From contig NZ_JAJQPD010000008.1 of the NCBI RefSeq assembly GCF_021228295.1, forward strand, positions 163,069 through 227,068: a DNA stretch of 64,000 nucleotides, given 5' to 3'. The translations under genes and the position numbers were made by a program. Below, one piece after another: positions 17,099 through 24,333 of this stretch. The notes beneath the pieces were generated by a model that was given only the letters and a program-made list of their open reading frames with translations, searched no databases and had not been told where the DNA came from. The stretch is from Agromyces humatus. GTDB lineage: Bacteria; Actinomycetota; Actinomycetes; Actinomycetales; Microbacteriaceae. The first letter of the stretch is position 1, and every line of letters starts with the position of its first letter.

Positions 17099-17473
17099 AT
17101 GCACGCGAAGAAGTGGATCATCATCGGCGCGGCCGGCACCCTCGGCCTCGGCATCCTCGCAGGCGGAGCGGCGGCAGTGGCCGACACGCTCGACCTGCGC
17201 GACGTGCAGGGCGGAATCAGCTCGGTGCAGCCCGTCGTGAGCAACAACGGCACCTCGACCGACGGCACCTCGACCGACGGCACGCAGGACGCGGTTGCGC
17301 CCACTTCGTCCCCGGTCTCGACGCAGAGCCCGGCATCTCCGATGTCGACGCCGAGCCCGGTCTCGCCGGTCTCGACGCCGAGCCCCGTCTCGGCGGTCTC
17401 TGCGCAGAGCCCCGTCAGCGCGCAGAGCGCTGCGTCGACGGCCTCGGTCGCGTCGGCCGACTCGCCCAACTGA
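17099..17473 (+). CDS. secreted Ser/Thr/Pro-rich low-complexity protein
   Basis: 124 residues, ATG start with GAAGGAC upstream. Residues 1-28 form a signal peptide or single anchor (KKWIIIGAAGTLGLGILAGG). The rest is repetitive: TSTDG twice, then variants of STPSPVS and SAQSPVS. Such sequences are typical of wall-spanning or glycosylated surface proteins. It is followed by a 10-bp hairpin. Likely target of the neighbouring two-component system because of site 3. Confidence 0.75.
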   Translation: MHAKKWIIIGAAGTLGLGILAGGAAAVADTLDLRDVQGGISSVQPVVSNNGTSTDGTSTDGTQDAVAPTSSPVSTQSPASPMSTPSPVSPVSTPSPVSAVSAQSPVSAQSAASTASVASADSPN

Positions 17474-17494
17474 CCCGCCGCGTCACGACTGACG

Positions 17495-17528
17495 GCGCCC
17501 GCCCCGGATCCGATCCGAGGGCGGGCGC
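17495..17528 (+). terminator. GC hairpin after the Ser/Pro-rich protein
   Basis: GCGCCCGCCC (17495-17504) pairs perfectly with GGGCGGGCGC (17519-17528). No T tract follows, as is common in actinobacteria. Confidence 0.6.
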
Positions 17529-17675
17529 GGTCGCGTGCGCTGTCGCCGCGATGGCACCCGTACTGGGGGTGCCGCACTCAGTGACAGCACCGAGCCGCGG
17601 GTGCCCGCGCAGGGCCACGGTGGGAGATGGCGTGCCACGAGGCTACGCCGCTCGAATCCTCACCGAAGGGACACC

Positions 17676-18107
17676 ATGTTCTCCAGAATGCTGACCAACG
17701 TGGGCGCCGGGGTCGCGCTCGCCGCGGCGCTGGCGCTCGGCACCGGTGCCGCCGCGTACGCGCACGAGTGTTACAACGCCAACCGCTCCGAGCAGGGCAA
17801 CGCGAGTGCCGGCTCGAACTCGAAGGCGTGGTTCACGCTCGTCGTCGCCGACGCGATCCAGGGCGACGCCGATGCCGGGTTCATCACCCAGGAGCAGGCG
17901 GACTGCATCACGGCGGAGTACGCCACGACCGGCGCACCCGCTTCGTTCACGATCAAGGTCAAGGGCGCCGTGGGACAGGACGGCACGATCGGACTGCACA
18001 ACCCGAACCTCTCCCACGCCACCGACGGCCAGGGCATCGACCACGCGTTCGCCGCCTACGGCGAGCAGATCTTCGGAAGCTACGCCGCCTGCGGCGTGGA
18101 GTTCTGA
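17676..18107 (+). CDS. secreted protein of unknown function
   Basis: 143 residues from the ATG at 17676 (GAAGGGA upstream). A signal peptide ends near residue 29 (GAAAYAHE). The mature part has three cysteines (ECYN, ADCIT, AACGVEF) and no recognisable domain. Followed by a strong terminator hairpin. Function unknown; probably extracellular. Confidence 0.75.
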   Translation: MFSRMLTNVGAGVALAAALALGTGAAAYAHECYNANRSEQGNASAGSNSKAWFTLVVADAIQGDADAGFITQEQADCITAEYATTGAPASFTIKVKGAVGQDGTIGLHNPNLSHATDGQGIDHAFAAYGEQIFGSYAACGVEF

Positions 18108-18133
18108 GCCCACCACGGATCGATTCTCGGTCG

Positions 18134-18175
18134 CGAACGACGCCCCGCACGCCGACGCGTGCGGGGCGTCGTTCG
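18134..18175. terminator. perfect 19-bp stem terminator
   Basis: The 19-nt strand at 18134-18152 pairs perfectly with 18157-18175 around a CGAC loop. It ends the 17676 transcript. Confidence 0.8.
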
Positions 18176-18256
18176 ATCATCGCCGGGATCCGATTCGGAC
18201 CGACACCTTCGTAGGGGCTGGCCCGTCGTCGCAATGCGGATGTCGCAGGCCCCGGA

Positions 18257-18262
18257 TAGGGT
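18257..18262 (+). promoter_or_regulatory. -10 box, leaderless (TAGGGT)
   Basis: TAGGGT ends 6 nt before the GTG at 18269. Confidence 0.5.
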
Positions 18263-18268
18263 GACGGC

Positions 18269-18667
18269 GTGGAGCATCCCGAGGTGGTCGATCCGCGGCA
18301 CCCGCTCATCGAGCGCGTGCGAGTGATCTGCCTCGCGCTCCCCGAGTCCGTCGAGGTGAAGGCGTGGGGCCGGCCGACCTTCCGTGCTCGCAAGCCGATC
18401 TTCGTGCACGTCGCGGCCACGATGGAGCGGCCACTCTCGATCGTGGTCAAGACCGACCCCGACGAGCACCGCGCACTCGTCGAAGACGGCCGGTTCTACG
18501 GAGTGCCCTACTACGATCGCGCCCGATGGATCGGCGCCGACCTCGACGCGCCCGACACCGACTGGCAACTGCTCGCCGAACTCATCGAGACGTCGTATCG
18601 CCAGGTGGCGAACCGCAGGCAGCTCGCCGCGCTCGATGCGCTGCGTCCCGATCATGCAGCTGGCTGA
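18269..18667 (+). CDS. MmcQ/YjbR family protein
   Basis: 132 residues, GTG start. The order SVEVKAWGRPTFRARKPIFVHV, then VKTDPDEH, FYGVPYYDRARWIGADLD and ELIETSYRQVA follows the MmcQ/YjbR fold (double-wing DNA-binding-like, cytoplasmic). Molecular function of the family is not established. A second member lies at 59259. It is the last gene before the tRNA-Arg integration site. Confidence 0.85.
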   Translation: MEHPEVVDPRHPLIERVRVICLALPESVEVKAWGRPTFRARKPIFVHVAATMERPLSIVVKTDPDEHRALVEDGRFYGVPYYDRARWIGADLDAPDTDWQLLAELIETSYRQVANRRQLAALDALRPDHAAG

Positions 18668-18782
18668 GGCATCCGGTCAGGCCGCCCGAGCGACGCGACG
18701 GCTTCGATTGGCATGATCGAAGCCGGTACGTTAGAGTTACGTGGTTGCCTGATCGCGATCGAAGCGCCGGGCGATGTGCCAT

Positions 18783-18855
18783 GCGCCCGTAGCTCAACGG
18801 ATAGAGCATCTGACTACGGATCAGAAGGTTGGGGGTTCGAATCCCTCCGGGCGCA
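18783..18855 (+). tRNA. tRNA-Arg(ACG)
   Basis: 73 nt. Acceptor strands GCGCCCG and CGGGCGC pair; anticodon loop CTACGGA gives ACG; T arm GGGTTCGAATCCC. The gene is intact at the left end of the integrated element, whose attachment core covers its 3' half from the anticodon loop onward. Confidence 0.96.
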
Positions 18856-18871
18856 CACTGGTTGAGACAGT
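18814..18871 (+). repeat. attL: 58-bp direct repeat
   Basis: Identical over 58 bp to 32409-32466. It begins in the tRNA-Arg anticodon loop, covers the tRNA 3' half and continues 16 bp beyond. Next to the integrase gene. Confidence 0.95.
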
Positions 18872-18919
18872 ACAGGCCCCGAATCACGCGGATCTCGCGA
18901 GAGTCGGGGTCTTTGTCGT

Positions 18920-20155
18920 TCATCGCTCGGCCTCCTGTGTGTGCAGTGTGTGTGCACCGGCGCTCTTCACTGGCACGAGCGCGGCGGTCGACTCGGCTGC
19001 ATGGCGCGACGCCGACCCGATCAAGTGCGAGCAGATGTCGCCGGTGATCGAGACCGACGAGTGGCCGAGCCGCTTCGACACGATCGCGATATCGGTGCCG
19101 GCGGCGATCATGAGCGAGGCGTTCTCGTGGCGCTGGCCGTGGAACGTCATCTTCGGCAGGCCAGCCTCGACGCGTAGCTTGTCGAACAGGCGTGACGCGT
19201 ACTGCGGGCGCAGGGGCTGCCCGTCCTCGTACGTGAAGACGTAGCCGGTCTCGGTGTACGCGTCGCCCCAGTCCGCAGCCTCCTCTTGTTGCGCGAGCCT
19301 CCAGCGTACGAGCGCGCCGCTCGAGCGGTCGTCGAGATCGACAGTGCGGCGGCCGGCGCGGGTCTTCGGTGCAGCCTCGACGATCTCGGTTCCCGCCTGG
19401 ATGCGGTTGTTCCGCACGGTGACCGCGCGACGGGTCATGTCGACGTCCGTCCAGCGCAGGCCGAGCAGCTCGCCGCGGCGCATGCCCGTGAACATCGCGA
19501 GTTCGAACAGCGCAGAGAGTCGGTGCCCCGCGGCGACGTCGAGGAACTCGCCTACCTGCGCTGGCTCCCACACCTCGAGCTCCTTCTTCGACACGGCCGG
19601 GAGCTTGAGCCCCGTCGCGGGGTTGTGGTCGATCAGGTTCTCCTCGGCCGCTGAGCGGAGCGAGCCCTGCACGACGGCGACGATGCGGCGAACGGTCGTG
19701 GCGCCGCGGCCGTCGTCGAGCAGCTGCTTGATGAATGCGTTGACGTGGAAGCGGCGAACCTCCGAGAGTGGGACGCTACCGAGCGGTGAGGGTGCGATGT
19801 CGAGTTCGACGTATCGCCGGTAGTTCACCATGGTGGAGGCTTTCAGGCCGCGCCCGGTCTTCTGGTGGTGGTCGAGCCAGCGAAGGATGTACGCCCCGTA
19901 CAGCTCACGGGTGGGGGCGACGTACGTGCCACGGTCGAGCTTCACGGCGGCCTCGTTGCGGGCCTTCTGCGCGGCCTGCTTCGAGGCGAAGCCGCCCTGT
20001 CGCACCTGGCGCCGCTTCCCCGTGATCGGGTCCGTACCGGCGGCGAGGTAGAACGCCCACGCGCCGTGCTTAGGGTTCTCGAGCTTCGGGCAGCGGTTCC
20101 CGAGGGTCTTGCCGTGCTCGTCGCGGCATCCGCACCTGCGGTACACGTCAGCCAT
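18920..20155 (-). CDS. int: tyrosine-type integrase with Cys at the nucleophile position
   Basis: 411 residues; SD GAGGAAGG before the ATG. The N terminus has a Cys cluster (RRCGC...RCP) and AP2-like arm-binding region, then a SAM-like core-binding domain (about 85-185) and the catalytic domain. Visible active-site residues are Arg226 (TGMRRGE), Lys264, His339 and Arg342 (FHGQRHENAS), and His365 (LGHSS). The expected Tyr in the motif (D-x-Y-x-H-L) is Cys375 (TGDICSHL, codon TGC at 19031-19033). This would abolish the phosphotyrosine step. Last gene of a four-gene minus-strand operon, next to attL. Confidence 0.93.
   Translation of the reverse strand: MADVYRRCGCRDEHGKTLGNRCPKLENPKHGAWAFYLAAGTDPITGKRRQVRQGGFASKQAAQKARNEAAVKLDRGTYVAPTRELYGAYILRWLDHHQKTGRGLKASTMVNYRRYVELDIAPSPLGSVPLSEVRRFHVNAFIKQLLDDGRGATTVRRIVAVVQGSLRSAAEENLIDHNPATGLKLPAVSKKELEVWEPAQVGEFLDVAAGHRLSALFELAMFTGMRRGELLGLRWTDVDMTRRAVTVRNNRIQAGTEIVEAAPKTRAGRRTVDLDDRSSGALVRWRLAQQEEAADWGDAYTETGYVFTYEDGQPLRPQYASRLFDKLRVEAGLPKMTFHGQRHENASLMIAAGTDIAIVSKRLGHSSVSITGDICSHLIGSASRHAAESTAALVPVKSAGAHTLHTQEAER
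18939..18956 (+). repeat. paired GTGTGCA motif near attL
   Basis: GTGTGCA at 18939 and 18950, 11 bp apart, about 70 bp inside the left attachment core and within the end of the integrase gene. Same pair at 22287, at 28585 (inverted) and, slightly altered, at 32272. Confidence 0.5.
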
Positions 20156-20173
20156 GATGATCCTTCCTCGCGC

Positions 20174-20374
20174 CTAAGGCCACTCGTCGGGCACGACGGG
20201 GTGCTCGGCGCGCTGCGCAGCCTCGATGAGGGCGACGGCGAGGTGCCGCGCCTGGTCGGGGCTGAGGTGAGCGTGCACATTCACGTTCGTGAGAATCACG
20301 CCGGCCTCGGCTCCGGTGTCGGGCTTGACCTCGAGTGGTTCGATCGCGTACCGCGGGATGAGCTTGAACGTCAT
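20174..20374 (-). CDS. small element protein, 66 aa
   Basis: ATG overlaps the stop of the upstream gene (ATGA), so translation is coupled. Sequence is soluble and unassigned (MTFKLIPRYAIEPLEVKPDTG...QARHLAVALIEAAQRAE). It sits 18 bp before integrase in the same operon. Function unknown. Confidence 0.7.
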   Translation of the reverse strand: MTFKLIPRYAIEPLEVKPDTGAEAGVILTNVNVHAHLSPDQARHLAVALIEAAQRAEHPVVPDEWP

Positions 20375-20673
20375 GACCCCTGCTCCCTGTTCAGCGCGGC
20401 GAGCGCGACGGCCTGTTCGAGCAGCCACGACGCGGCGGCCGCGGCTTCGCTCGCGAGCTTTCGGGCGTCGTCCACCGTGGCCTCGCTGGCCCAGTGCTCG
20501 GCGTTGATCGCGAGCTTGACCGGCTCGTCGTCGACCCGCGTGAGCGCGGCGGTCAGGTTCAAGGGGCCGACCGTGTCGGCGCTCATGTGGAAGTCGTGTT
20601 CGTTCCGGGGCCGGTGTCCGCGCGCGTCGCCCTCGCACCATGGCACCGGGCAGTCGATCCGCTCGGCGCTCAT
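20371..20673 (-). CDS. small element protein with His/Cys N terminus, 100 aa
   Basis: Starts MSAERIDCPVPWCEGDARGH, where two Cys and nearby His could bind zinc, followed by an Ala-rich helical half. Both its start and its stop overlap neighbouring genes by 4 bp. Small proteins of this kind are common in actinophage early regions; role unknown. Confidence 0.7.
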   Translation of the reverse strand: MSAERIDCPVPWCEGDARGHRPRNEHDFHMSADTVGPLNLTAALTRVDDEPVKLAINAEHWASEATVDDARKLASEAAAAASWLLEQAVALAALNREQGS

Positions 20674-20960
20674 GAGGTCTCCTCCGGTGCGGAGAGCGAC
20701 TTCCTGAGTTCGCGGAGCTGTTCGACGAGCGTGAGGAGCAGCCCGACGCTGATCTCGTACGCCCAGTGATCCTTGTCGTTCTGCCAGATCGTCAGCGCGG
20801 CCTTGCTCCAGGGCGCGTCGGGGGAGAAGATGCCCATCTCAGGGATGGGCGCGTCGGCGGGTGCTCCGTACTCCGCGAGGATGCGACGGCCGCGCCACCC
20901 CCACGCGGGGTGTTCGAGGTGCTGGAGATCGCTGGTCGCAGGGGATACCATCGTGTTCAC
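20670..20960 (-). CDS. small element protein, 96 aa
   Basis: First gene of the 20960-18920 operon. Aromatic-rich middle (HPAWGWRGRRILAEYG, DKDHWAYEISVGLLLTLVEQLREL). No membrane helix or known family. Stop overlaps the next start by 4 bp. Confidence 0.65.
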   Translation of the reverse strand: MNTMVSPATSDLQHLEHPAWGWRGRRILAEYGAPADAPIPEMGIFSPDAPWSKAALTIWQNDKDHWAYEISVGLLLTLVEQLRELRKSLSAPEETS

Positions 20961-21040
20961 GCTCTGGGGTTCCTTTCAAGGTGATTCTGGATCTCGCCCT
21001 TGGCCGGGTTGCTTCCGGCCAAGGGCGTCTTTCGTTTCGG

Positions 21041-21355
21041 TCAGGCGAGCGTCCACAGTTGGCAGCTCGAACCGGTGCGAGTGCGCCCACGCTGCGACGC
21101 AGCACGGACCTTCCCCTCCACAACGAGCTCGTTGCGACGGGTGCGGATGCTCTGCGGCGTCGCCTCGGGCACGGAAGGGTGCATGAAGCGGTGGGCCTCG
21201 TAGAGGTCGACGAGACGCTCGTCGGACAGGGGCCCGTGGTTGTTGATGAGCGTGACGATCGCGGCCTGCACGAGCTGCCGGCGCGTGGTCGTCTGAGCGT
21301 CGGCCGCTTCCCATGAGGTCTCGGGGTCGCGGGGTCGTGCGATGGGTGCGGGCAC
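21041..21355 (-). CDS. winged-helix-like DNA-binding protein
   Basis: 104 residues, GTG start with GAGGAG 5 nt upstream; the GTG overlaps the TAG of the upstream excisionase-like gene. The segment TRRQLVQAAIVTLINNHGPLSDERLVDLYEAH...TPQSIRTRRNELVVEGKVRAA reads as a winged helix of the kind seen in phage regulatory proteins (DprA/MarR-like). Probably an early regulator. Confidence 0.7.
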   Translation of the reverse strand: MPAPIARPRDPETSWEAADAQTTTRRQLVQAAIVTLINNHGPLSDERLVDLYEAHRFMHPSVPEATPQSIRTRRNELVVEGKVRAASQRGRTRTGSSCQLWTLA

Positions 21356-21555
21356 TAGGACTCCTCGGGTTCGGTGCCGTCGTGGGCACTCGCTTCGATC
21401 CATGCCGAGACATCGGCTTCGGTGTAGAGCACCTTCCGGGGGGTGGGCTTGTAGTACCTCGGGCCCTTGCCTTCGTGGCGCAGAACGGCCAGGTGCGCGC
21501 GGGTGATGCCGTAGCGCTCCTCGACCTGCAGCGGGGATAGGTACTGGGTGTGCAT
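21355..21555 (-). CDS. AlpA/excisionase-like MerR-type HTH protein
   Basis: 66 residues. YLSPLQVEERYGITRAHLAVLRHEGKGPRYYKPTPRKVLYTEADVSAWIEA is the typical single winged HTH of AlpA/Xis proteins (HTH_17). SD GGGAGG upstream. In satellites and phages such proteins direct excision or switch on integrase transcription. Divergent from the XRE gene at 21663. Confidence 0.85.
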   Translation of the reverse strand: MHTQYLSPLQVEERYGITRAHLAVLRHEGKGPRYYKPTPRKVLYTEADVSAWIEASAHDGTEPEES

Positions 21556-21571
21556 TGCTCTGTTCGCCTCC

Positions 21572-21655
21572 CTAATCCTAATCGGGAATGATTAGTAAGG
21601 CCAGAATAGATTAGACCGGATAAGGATGCAAGGCGTATCCGGAATCGGATAGGCT
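21572..21655. promoter_or_regulatory. divergent promoter/operator region of the element
   Basis: AT-richer 107-bp gap. CTAATC occurs twice in tandem (21572, 21578) and its inverse GATTAG twice (21590, 21609). CCGGAT (21617) and ATCCGG (21637) form a second inverted repeat. TAGGCT at 21650-21655, 7 nt before the GTG at 21663, is a probable -10 for a leaderless transcript. The repeats are likely operators for one of the XRE proteins. Confidence 0.6.
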
Positions 21656-21662
21656 GCGGCGC

Positions 21663-22229
21663 GTGGTCGATGAGCGCGGGGCGGAGTCAGTCGATGCCGT
21701 GTTCGCGAACGCGGTGCGCGACGCGCGTCTCGCAGCGGGCATGTCTCAGGACGACCTCGGCACGCGGATGGCGCGGCGGGGGTTTGACTTCCACCAGACG
21801 ACGATCGCGAAGATCGAGCGAGGCGCGCGACGCGTGACGGTCGGCGAGGCTGCCGAGCTCGCCGACATCGTTGGCATTCCGCTCGCGGCCGTCCTCGAGC
21901 GGGACCCGGCGTCAATGCCGGCGAAGCGGGCGCAGCTGGAGGCGAAGACGCGCGCGGTGATCATCGACCTGGTCGCGCTCGAGGATCGTGCCCGAGATGC
22001 ACGCGTCCGTCTTGACGAGCTGCTGCAGCTCGCGGTCGAGTTCGACGAACTCGCCGGCGAGGATCTCGTCGAGTGGCGGGGCGAGCGGATGACGGCCGGC
22101 ACGTTCCTGCGCGACCTGCTCAGCGTGCTCGACGTCGACGCGCTCTCGGACTGGGATCGGTTCACGCGCTCGGCAGGCGGCGCCGCGATGCTCCATCACT
22201 TCGGACTGGACCGGCCGGCCGCGCTTTGA
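21663..22229 (+). CDS. XRE-family transcriptional regulator
   Basis: 188 residues, leaderless GTG start. HTH at residues 14-70: ANAVRDARLAAGMSQDDLGTRMARRG...TTIAKIERGARRVTVGEAAELADIVG. The C-terminal half is helical and could mediate dimerisation or sensing. Divergent from the AlpA-like operon, the position of an immunity (Stl/CI-like) repressor in satellites and phages. Confidence 0.85.
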   Translation: MVDERGAESVDAVFANAVRDARLAAGMSQDDLGTRMARRGFDFHQTTIAKIERGARRVTVGEAAELADIVGIPLAAVLERDPASMPAKRAQLEAKTRAVIIDLVALEDRARDARVRLDELLQLAVEFDELAGEDLVEWRGERMTAGTFLRDLLSVLDVDALSDWDRFTRSAGGAAMLHHFGLDRPAAL

Positions 22230-22235
22230 TCTAGC

Positions 22236-22308
22236 GTCAGATCCCCTGCCCGCGTGGCCAGTGATTCCGAGCAGGTTTTCGGCGCCGTGTGCAGCGTGTG
22301 TGCACCTC
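22236..22308 (+). repeat. arm A of a 73-bp inverted repeat
   Basis: Pairs with 28581-28653 in opposite orientation, ungapped. The outer 19 bp (GTCAGATCCCCTGCCCGCG) are identical and the inner end holds the paired GTGTGCA motif (22287, 22298); the middle is divergent. Lies between the convergent genes ending at 22229 and 22347. Confidence 0.75.
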
Positions 22309-22346
22309 GGGCAGATTTCGGATATGGAACTCTGCGGCTCCTTCGA

Positions 22347-23006
22347 TCATCGAACGCGCCGACCAGTCGCCCAACCCGCGTCGTCGGGCATTTGCTCATC
22401 GAGCACATCCTCGAGCGCCGCAACAAGGGGCTTCGGCTGCTGGCCTAGAGCCCAAGTTTCGAATTCAGAGTCGTCGGGTGCCGGGAGGCCGCTCTCGATC
22501 ATGCGGATCTTGTACGGCTCCCAGTGCTCCCGGAACGACTCAATGAACGTGGCTCGCTCGCGTCCCAGAACCTCTTCGGCGCGCTTCGCGATTTCCGGTG
22601 TCAGGTTGACGCGCGCTGTCATCATCGCCTTGGAGTACTGATGCCATGCGGCTCGAACGTCCTCCAGGGCTTCCGCGGCGTTCAGGACCAGTCTCCAGCG
22701 CTCGACGTCAAGGATCGCGCTGTCGGGGAGCAGCAGCTCGGCGAGCGTTGTTCCGAAGGCGCGAGAGAATCCGATGGCCTCACCAATTGTGATTCCGCGT
22801 CTGCCGGCCTTGCTGCCCGGGTTCTCGATGCGCCAGATGGACGACTTATTCATCGGGCTGCCAAGGCTGGTCATTCGTTCGGCGAGGTCGACCTGACTCC
22901 AGCCGCGCTCCTCGCGCTCGATGCGTACGCGACGGGCGACATGTGATTCGTCGCCGAGTCTTTCGATGAGCCGGGAGATCTCGTCCCAACTCGCTGCTTC
23001 GCTCAT
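22347..23006 (-). CDS. second XRE-family regulator
   Basis: 219 residues, SD GGAGG before the ATG. HTH at about 22-85: VARRVRIEREERGWSQVDLAERMTSLG...SSIWRIENPGSKAGRRGITIGEAIGFSRAFG. Long helical C-terminal region follows. Divergent from the HTH/initiator operon at 23122, so it probably controls replication or late genes. TAGACT on the minus strand at 23039-23044 is a possible -10. Confidence 0.85.
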   Translation of the reverse strand: MSEAASWDEISRLIERLGDESHVARRVRIEREERGWSQVDLAERMTSLGSPMNKSSIWRIENPGSKAGRRGITIGEAIGFSRAFGTTLAELLLPDSAILDVERWRLVLNAAEALEDVRAAWHQYSKAMMTARVNLTPEIAKRAEEVLGRERATFIESFREHWEPYKIRMIESGLPAPDDSEFETWALGQQPKPLVAALEDVLDEQMPDDAGWATGRRVR

Positions 23007-23023
23007 TTCTGCCTCCGTACGGG

Positions 23024-23044
23024 TTCAAATTCGAAACGAGTCTA
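23024..23044. promoter_or_regulatory. possible operator between divergent regulator and HTH gene
   Basis: TTCAAATTCGAA at 23024-23035 is an imperfect palindrome next to the putative minus-strand -10 box, in a comparatively AT-rich gap. Confidence 0.35.
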
Positions 23045-23121
23045 TCTCGCAATGGGCGACACGACAAGGCACAGTAGATATCAGGACGACGAGCACTGAT
23101 ACAGGAAACGGAGGAGTCGCC

Positions 23122-23322
23122 ATGGTCATCCCCGACGAACTCAAGGGCAAGGTCACGATCGATGTCGCGACCGCTGCTCGAGTTCTTGGCATCAGCAGGA
23201 ACCTTGCCTACCATGCCGCTCGCGATGGGACCATCAAGACACTGAAGCTCGGTTCGCGAGTCCTGGTGCCCGTGGGACCCCTCCTCGACCTCCTCGCCGG
23301 TCAGACTGACGAGGCGGCCTAA
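23122..23322 (+). CDS. HTH DNA-binding protein (excisionase family)
   Basis: 66 residues, SD GGAGG. VTIDVATAARVLGISRNLAYHAARDGTIKTLKLGSRVLVPVGPLLDLLAG is a helix-turn-helix of the HTH_17 type. It immediately precedes the initiator-like gene (4 bp gap). Either a second excisionase-like protein or a regulator of the replication module. Confidence 0.8.
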   Translation: MVIPDELKGKVTIDVATAARVLGISRNLAYHAARDGTIKTLKLGSRVLVPVGPLLDLLAGQTDEAA

Positions 23323-23326
23323 ACCG

Positions 23327-24256
23327 ATGGGCATCCGTCGCACGCTCATGAAGTTTGAGACCGAGTTCACTCAGGTCCCGAACGCATGGCTGCGCGACGA
23401 ACGACTCTCCCGCCGGGCGCGCGGTCTCCTTGCCGAGCTGATGACGCACAAGGTTGGCTGGCGAGTCTCGATCGCGTCGCTGCAGAAAGCCGGCCCTGAG
23501 GGTCGTGACGCGTTGCGCGGCGCGGTCTCCGAGCTCGTCGACGTCGGGTACCTGCGGCTGTCGCAGGGGCGCGGAGAGCGCGGCCGGTTCAACGAGATCG
23601 AGTACGAGCTATGCGACCCCTTCACCGCTGTCGGAAAACCCGACACCGGTGGATTTACCGACAGCGGTGAATCCGACACCGGTGGGTTCACCGACAACGG
23701 TGCAGCCGATGTCGGTGAATCCGACACTAAGAAGAACATCTCTCCAGAACACGACTCCGAAGAACAGAAAGAACTCTTCGTGCATCTCGACGATGCACCG
23801 GCAGCGGTGAAGCCTGATCATTCATCCGAGTTCGAAGTGGAGTTCTGGCCCGTCTACCCCCGCAAGCAGGCGAAGGCCCCTGCGGCCAAGGCGTTCGCGA
23901 AGGCGCGACGGAAGCACAGCCTCGAGACGATCACGGCCGGTGTCCGCGCGTACGCCCTGATGAACGCGGGCGGCGACAGGACGAAGATCAAGCTCGCCGC
24001 GGGGTGGCTCAACGATGAGCGCTTCCTCGACGAGGAGCAGCTGCCCAATCAGCCGGCGGCTGGCACTGGCGCTCGCGCGGGGCGTGAGACCGCCGCGGAA
24101 CGTGCGTACGCGCTCACGGAGGAGCTGAGGCGGCAAGAGGCTGGGGACTTCGCCTCGCTGCCGGTGGCGCCGCGTCTCGACGATCACGTGCACGAGTTCG
24201 ACCACGGGTGCTGCATTCGCTGCGGCTTCTACGACGAGGGCCGGAGGGTCGCATGA
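23327..24256 (+). CDS. replication-initiator-like winged-helix protein
   Basis: 309 residues. The first 95 residues look like the winged-helix N terminus of phage or plasmid initiators (FTQVPNAWLRDERLSRRARGLLAELMTHKVGWRVSIASLQKAG...RGAVSELVDVGYL). A repeat-rich linker (DTGGFTDSGE, DTGGFTDNGA) follows; then WPVYPRKQAKAPAAKAFAKAR, a block seen in phage replication proteins, and a terminal zinc-binding-like HEFDHGCCIRCGF. The linker DNA carries iteron-like repeats. Stop overlaps the next ATG by 4 bp. Confidence 0.7.
   Translation: MGIRRTLMKFETEFTQVPNAWLRDERLSRRARGLLAELMTHKVGWRVSIASLQKAGPEGRDALRGAVSELVDVGYLRLSQGRGERGRFNEIEYELCDPFTAVGKPDTGGFTDSGESDTGGFTDNGAADVGESDTKKNISPEHDSEEQKELFVHLDDAPAAVKPDHSSEFEVEFWPVYPRKQAKAPAAKAFAKARRKHSLETITAGVRAYALMNAGGDRTKIKLAAGWLNDERFLDEEQLPNQPAAGTGARAGRETAAERAYALTEELRRQEAGDFASLPVAPRLDDHVHEFDHGCCIRCGFYDEGRRVA
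23640..23702 (+). repeat. iteron-like repeats (CCGACAnCGGTG x4), possible origin
   Basis: CCGACACCGGTG, CCGACAGCGGTG, CCGACACCGGTG and CCGACAACGGTG start at 23640, 23658, 23673 and 23691 (spacing 18, 15, 18 bp), forming two 33-bp units inside the initiator-like gene. Each 12-mer is itself nearly palindromic. Confidence 0.5.
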
Positions 24257-24333
24257 GCGACGACGTACCTAGGAAAGGACACCCCATGCACACGGACAGC
24301 AACATCACGGCTGGAGGAGCCCCTCATGGTTGA
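24253..24333 (+). CDS. possible 26-aa coupling peptide
   Basis: The ATG overlaps the initiator stop (ATGA) and the TGA overlaps the start of the tail-fibre-like gene by 8 bp. AGGAAAGGA before an internal ATG at 24286 allows a shorter 15-residue form. No recognisable sequence; its role may be only to pass ribosomes on to the next gene. Confidence 0.3.
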   Translation: MSDDVPRKGHPMHTDSNITAGGAPHG

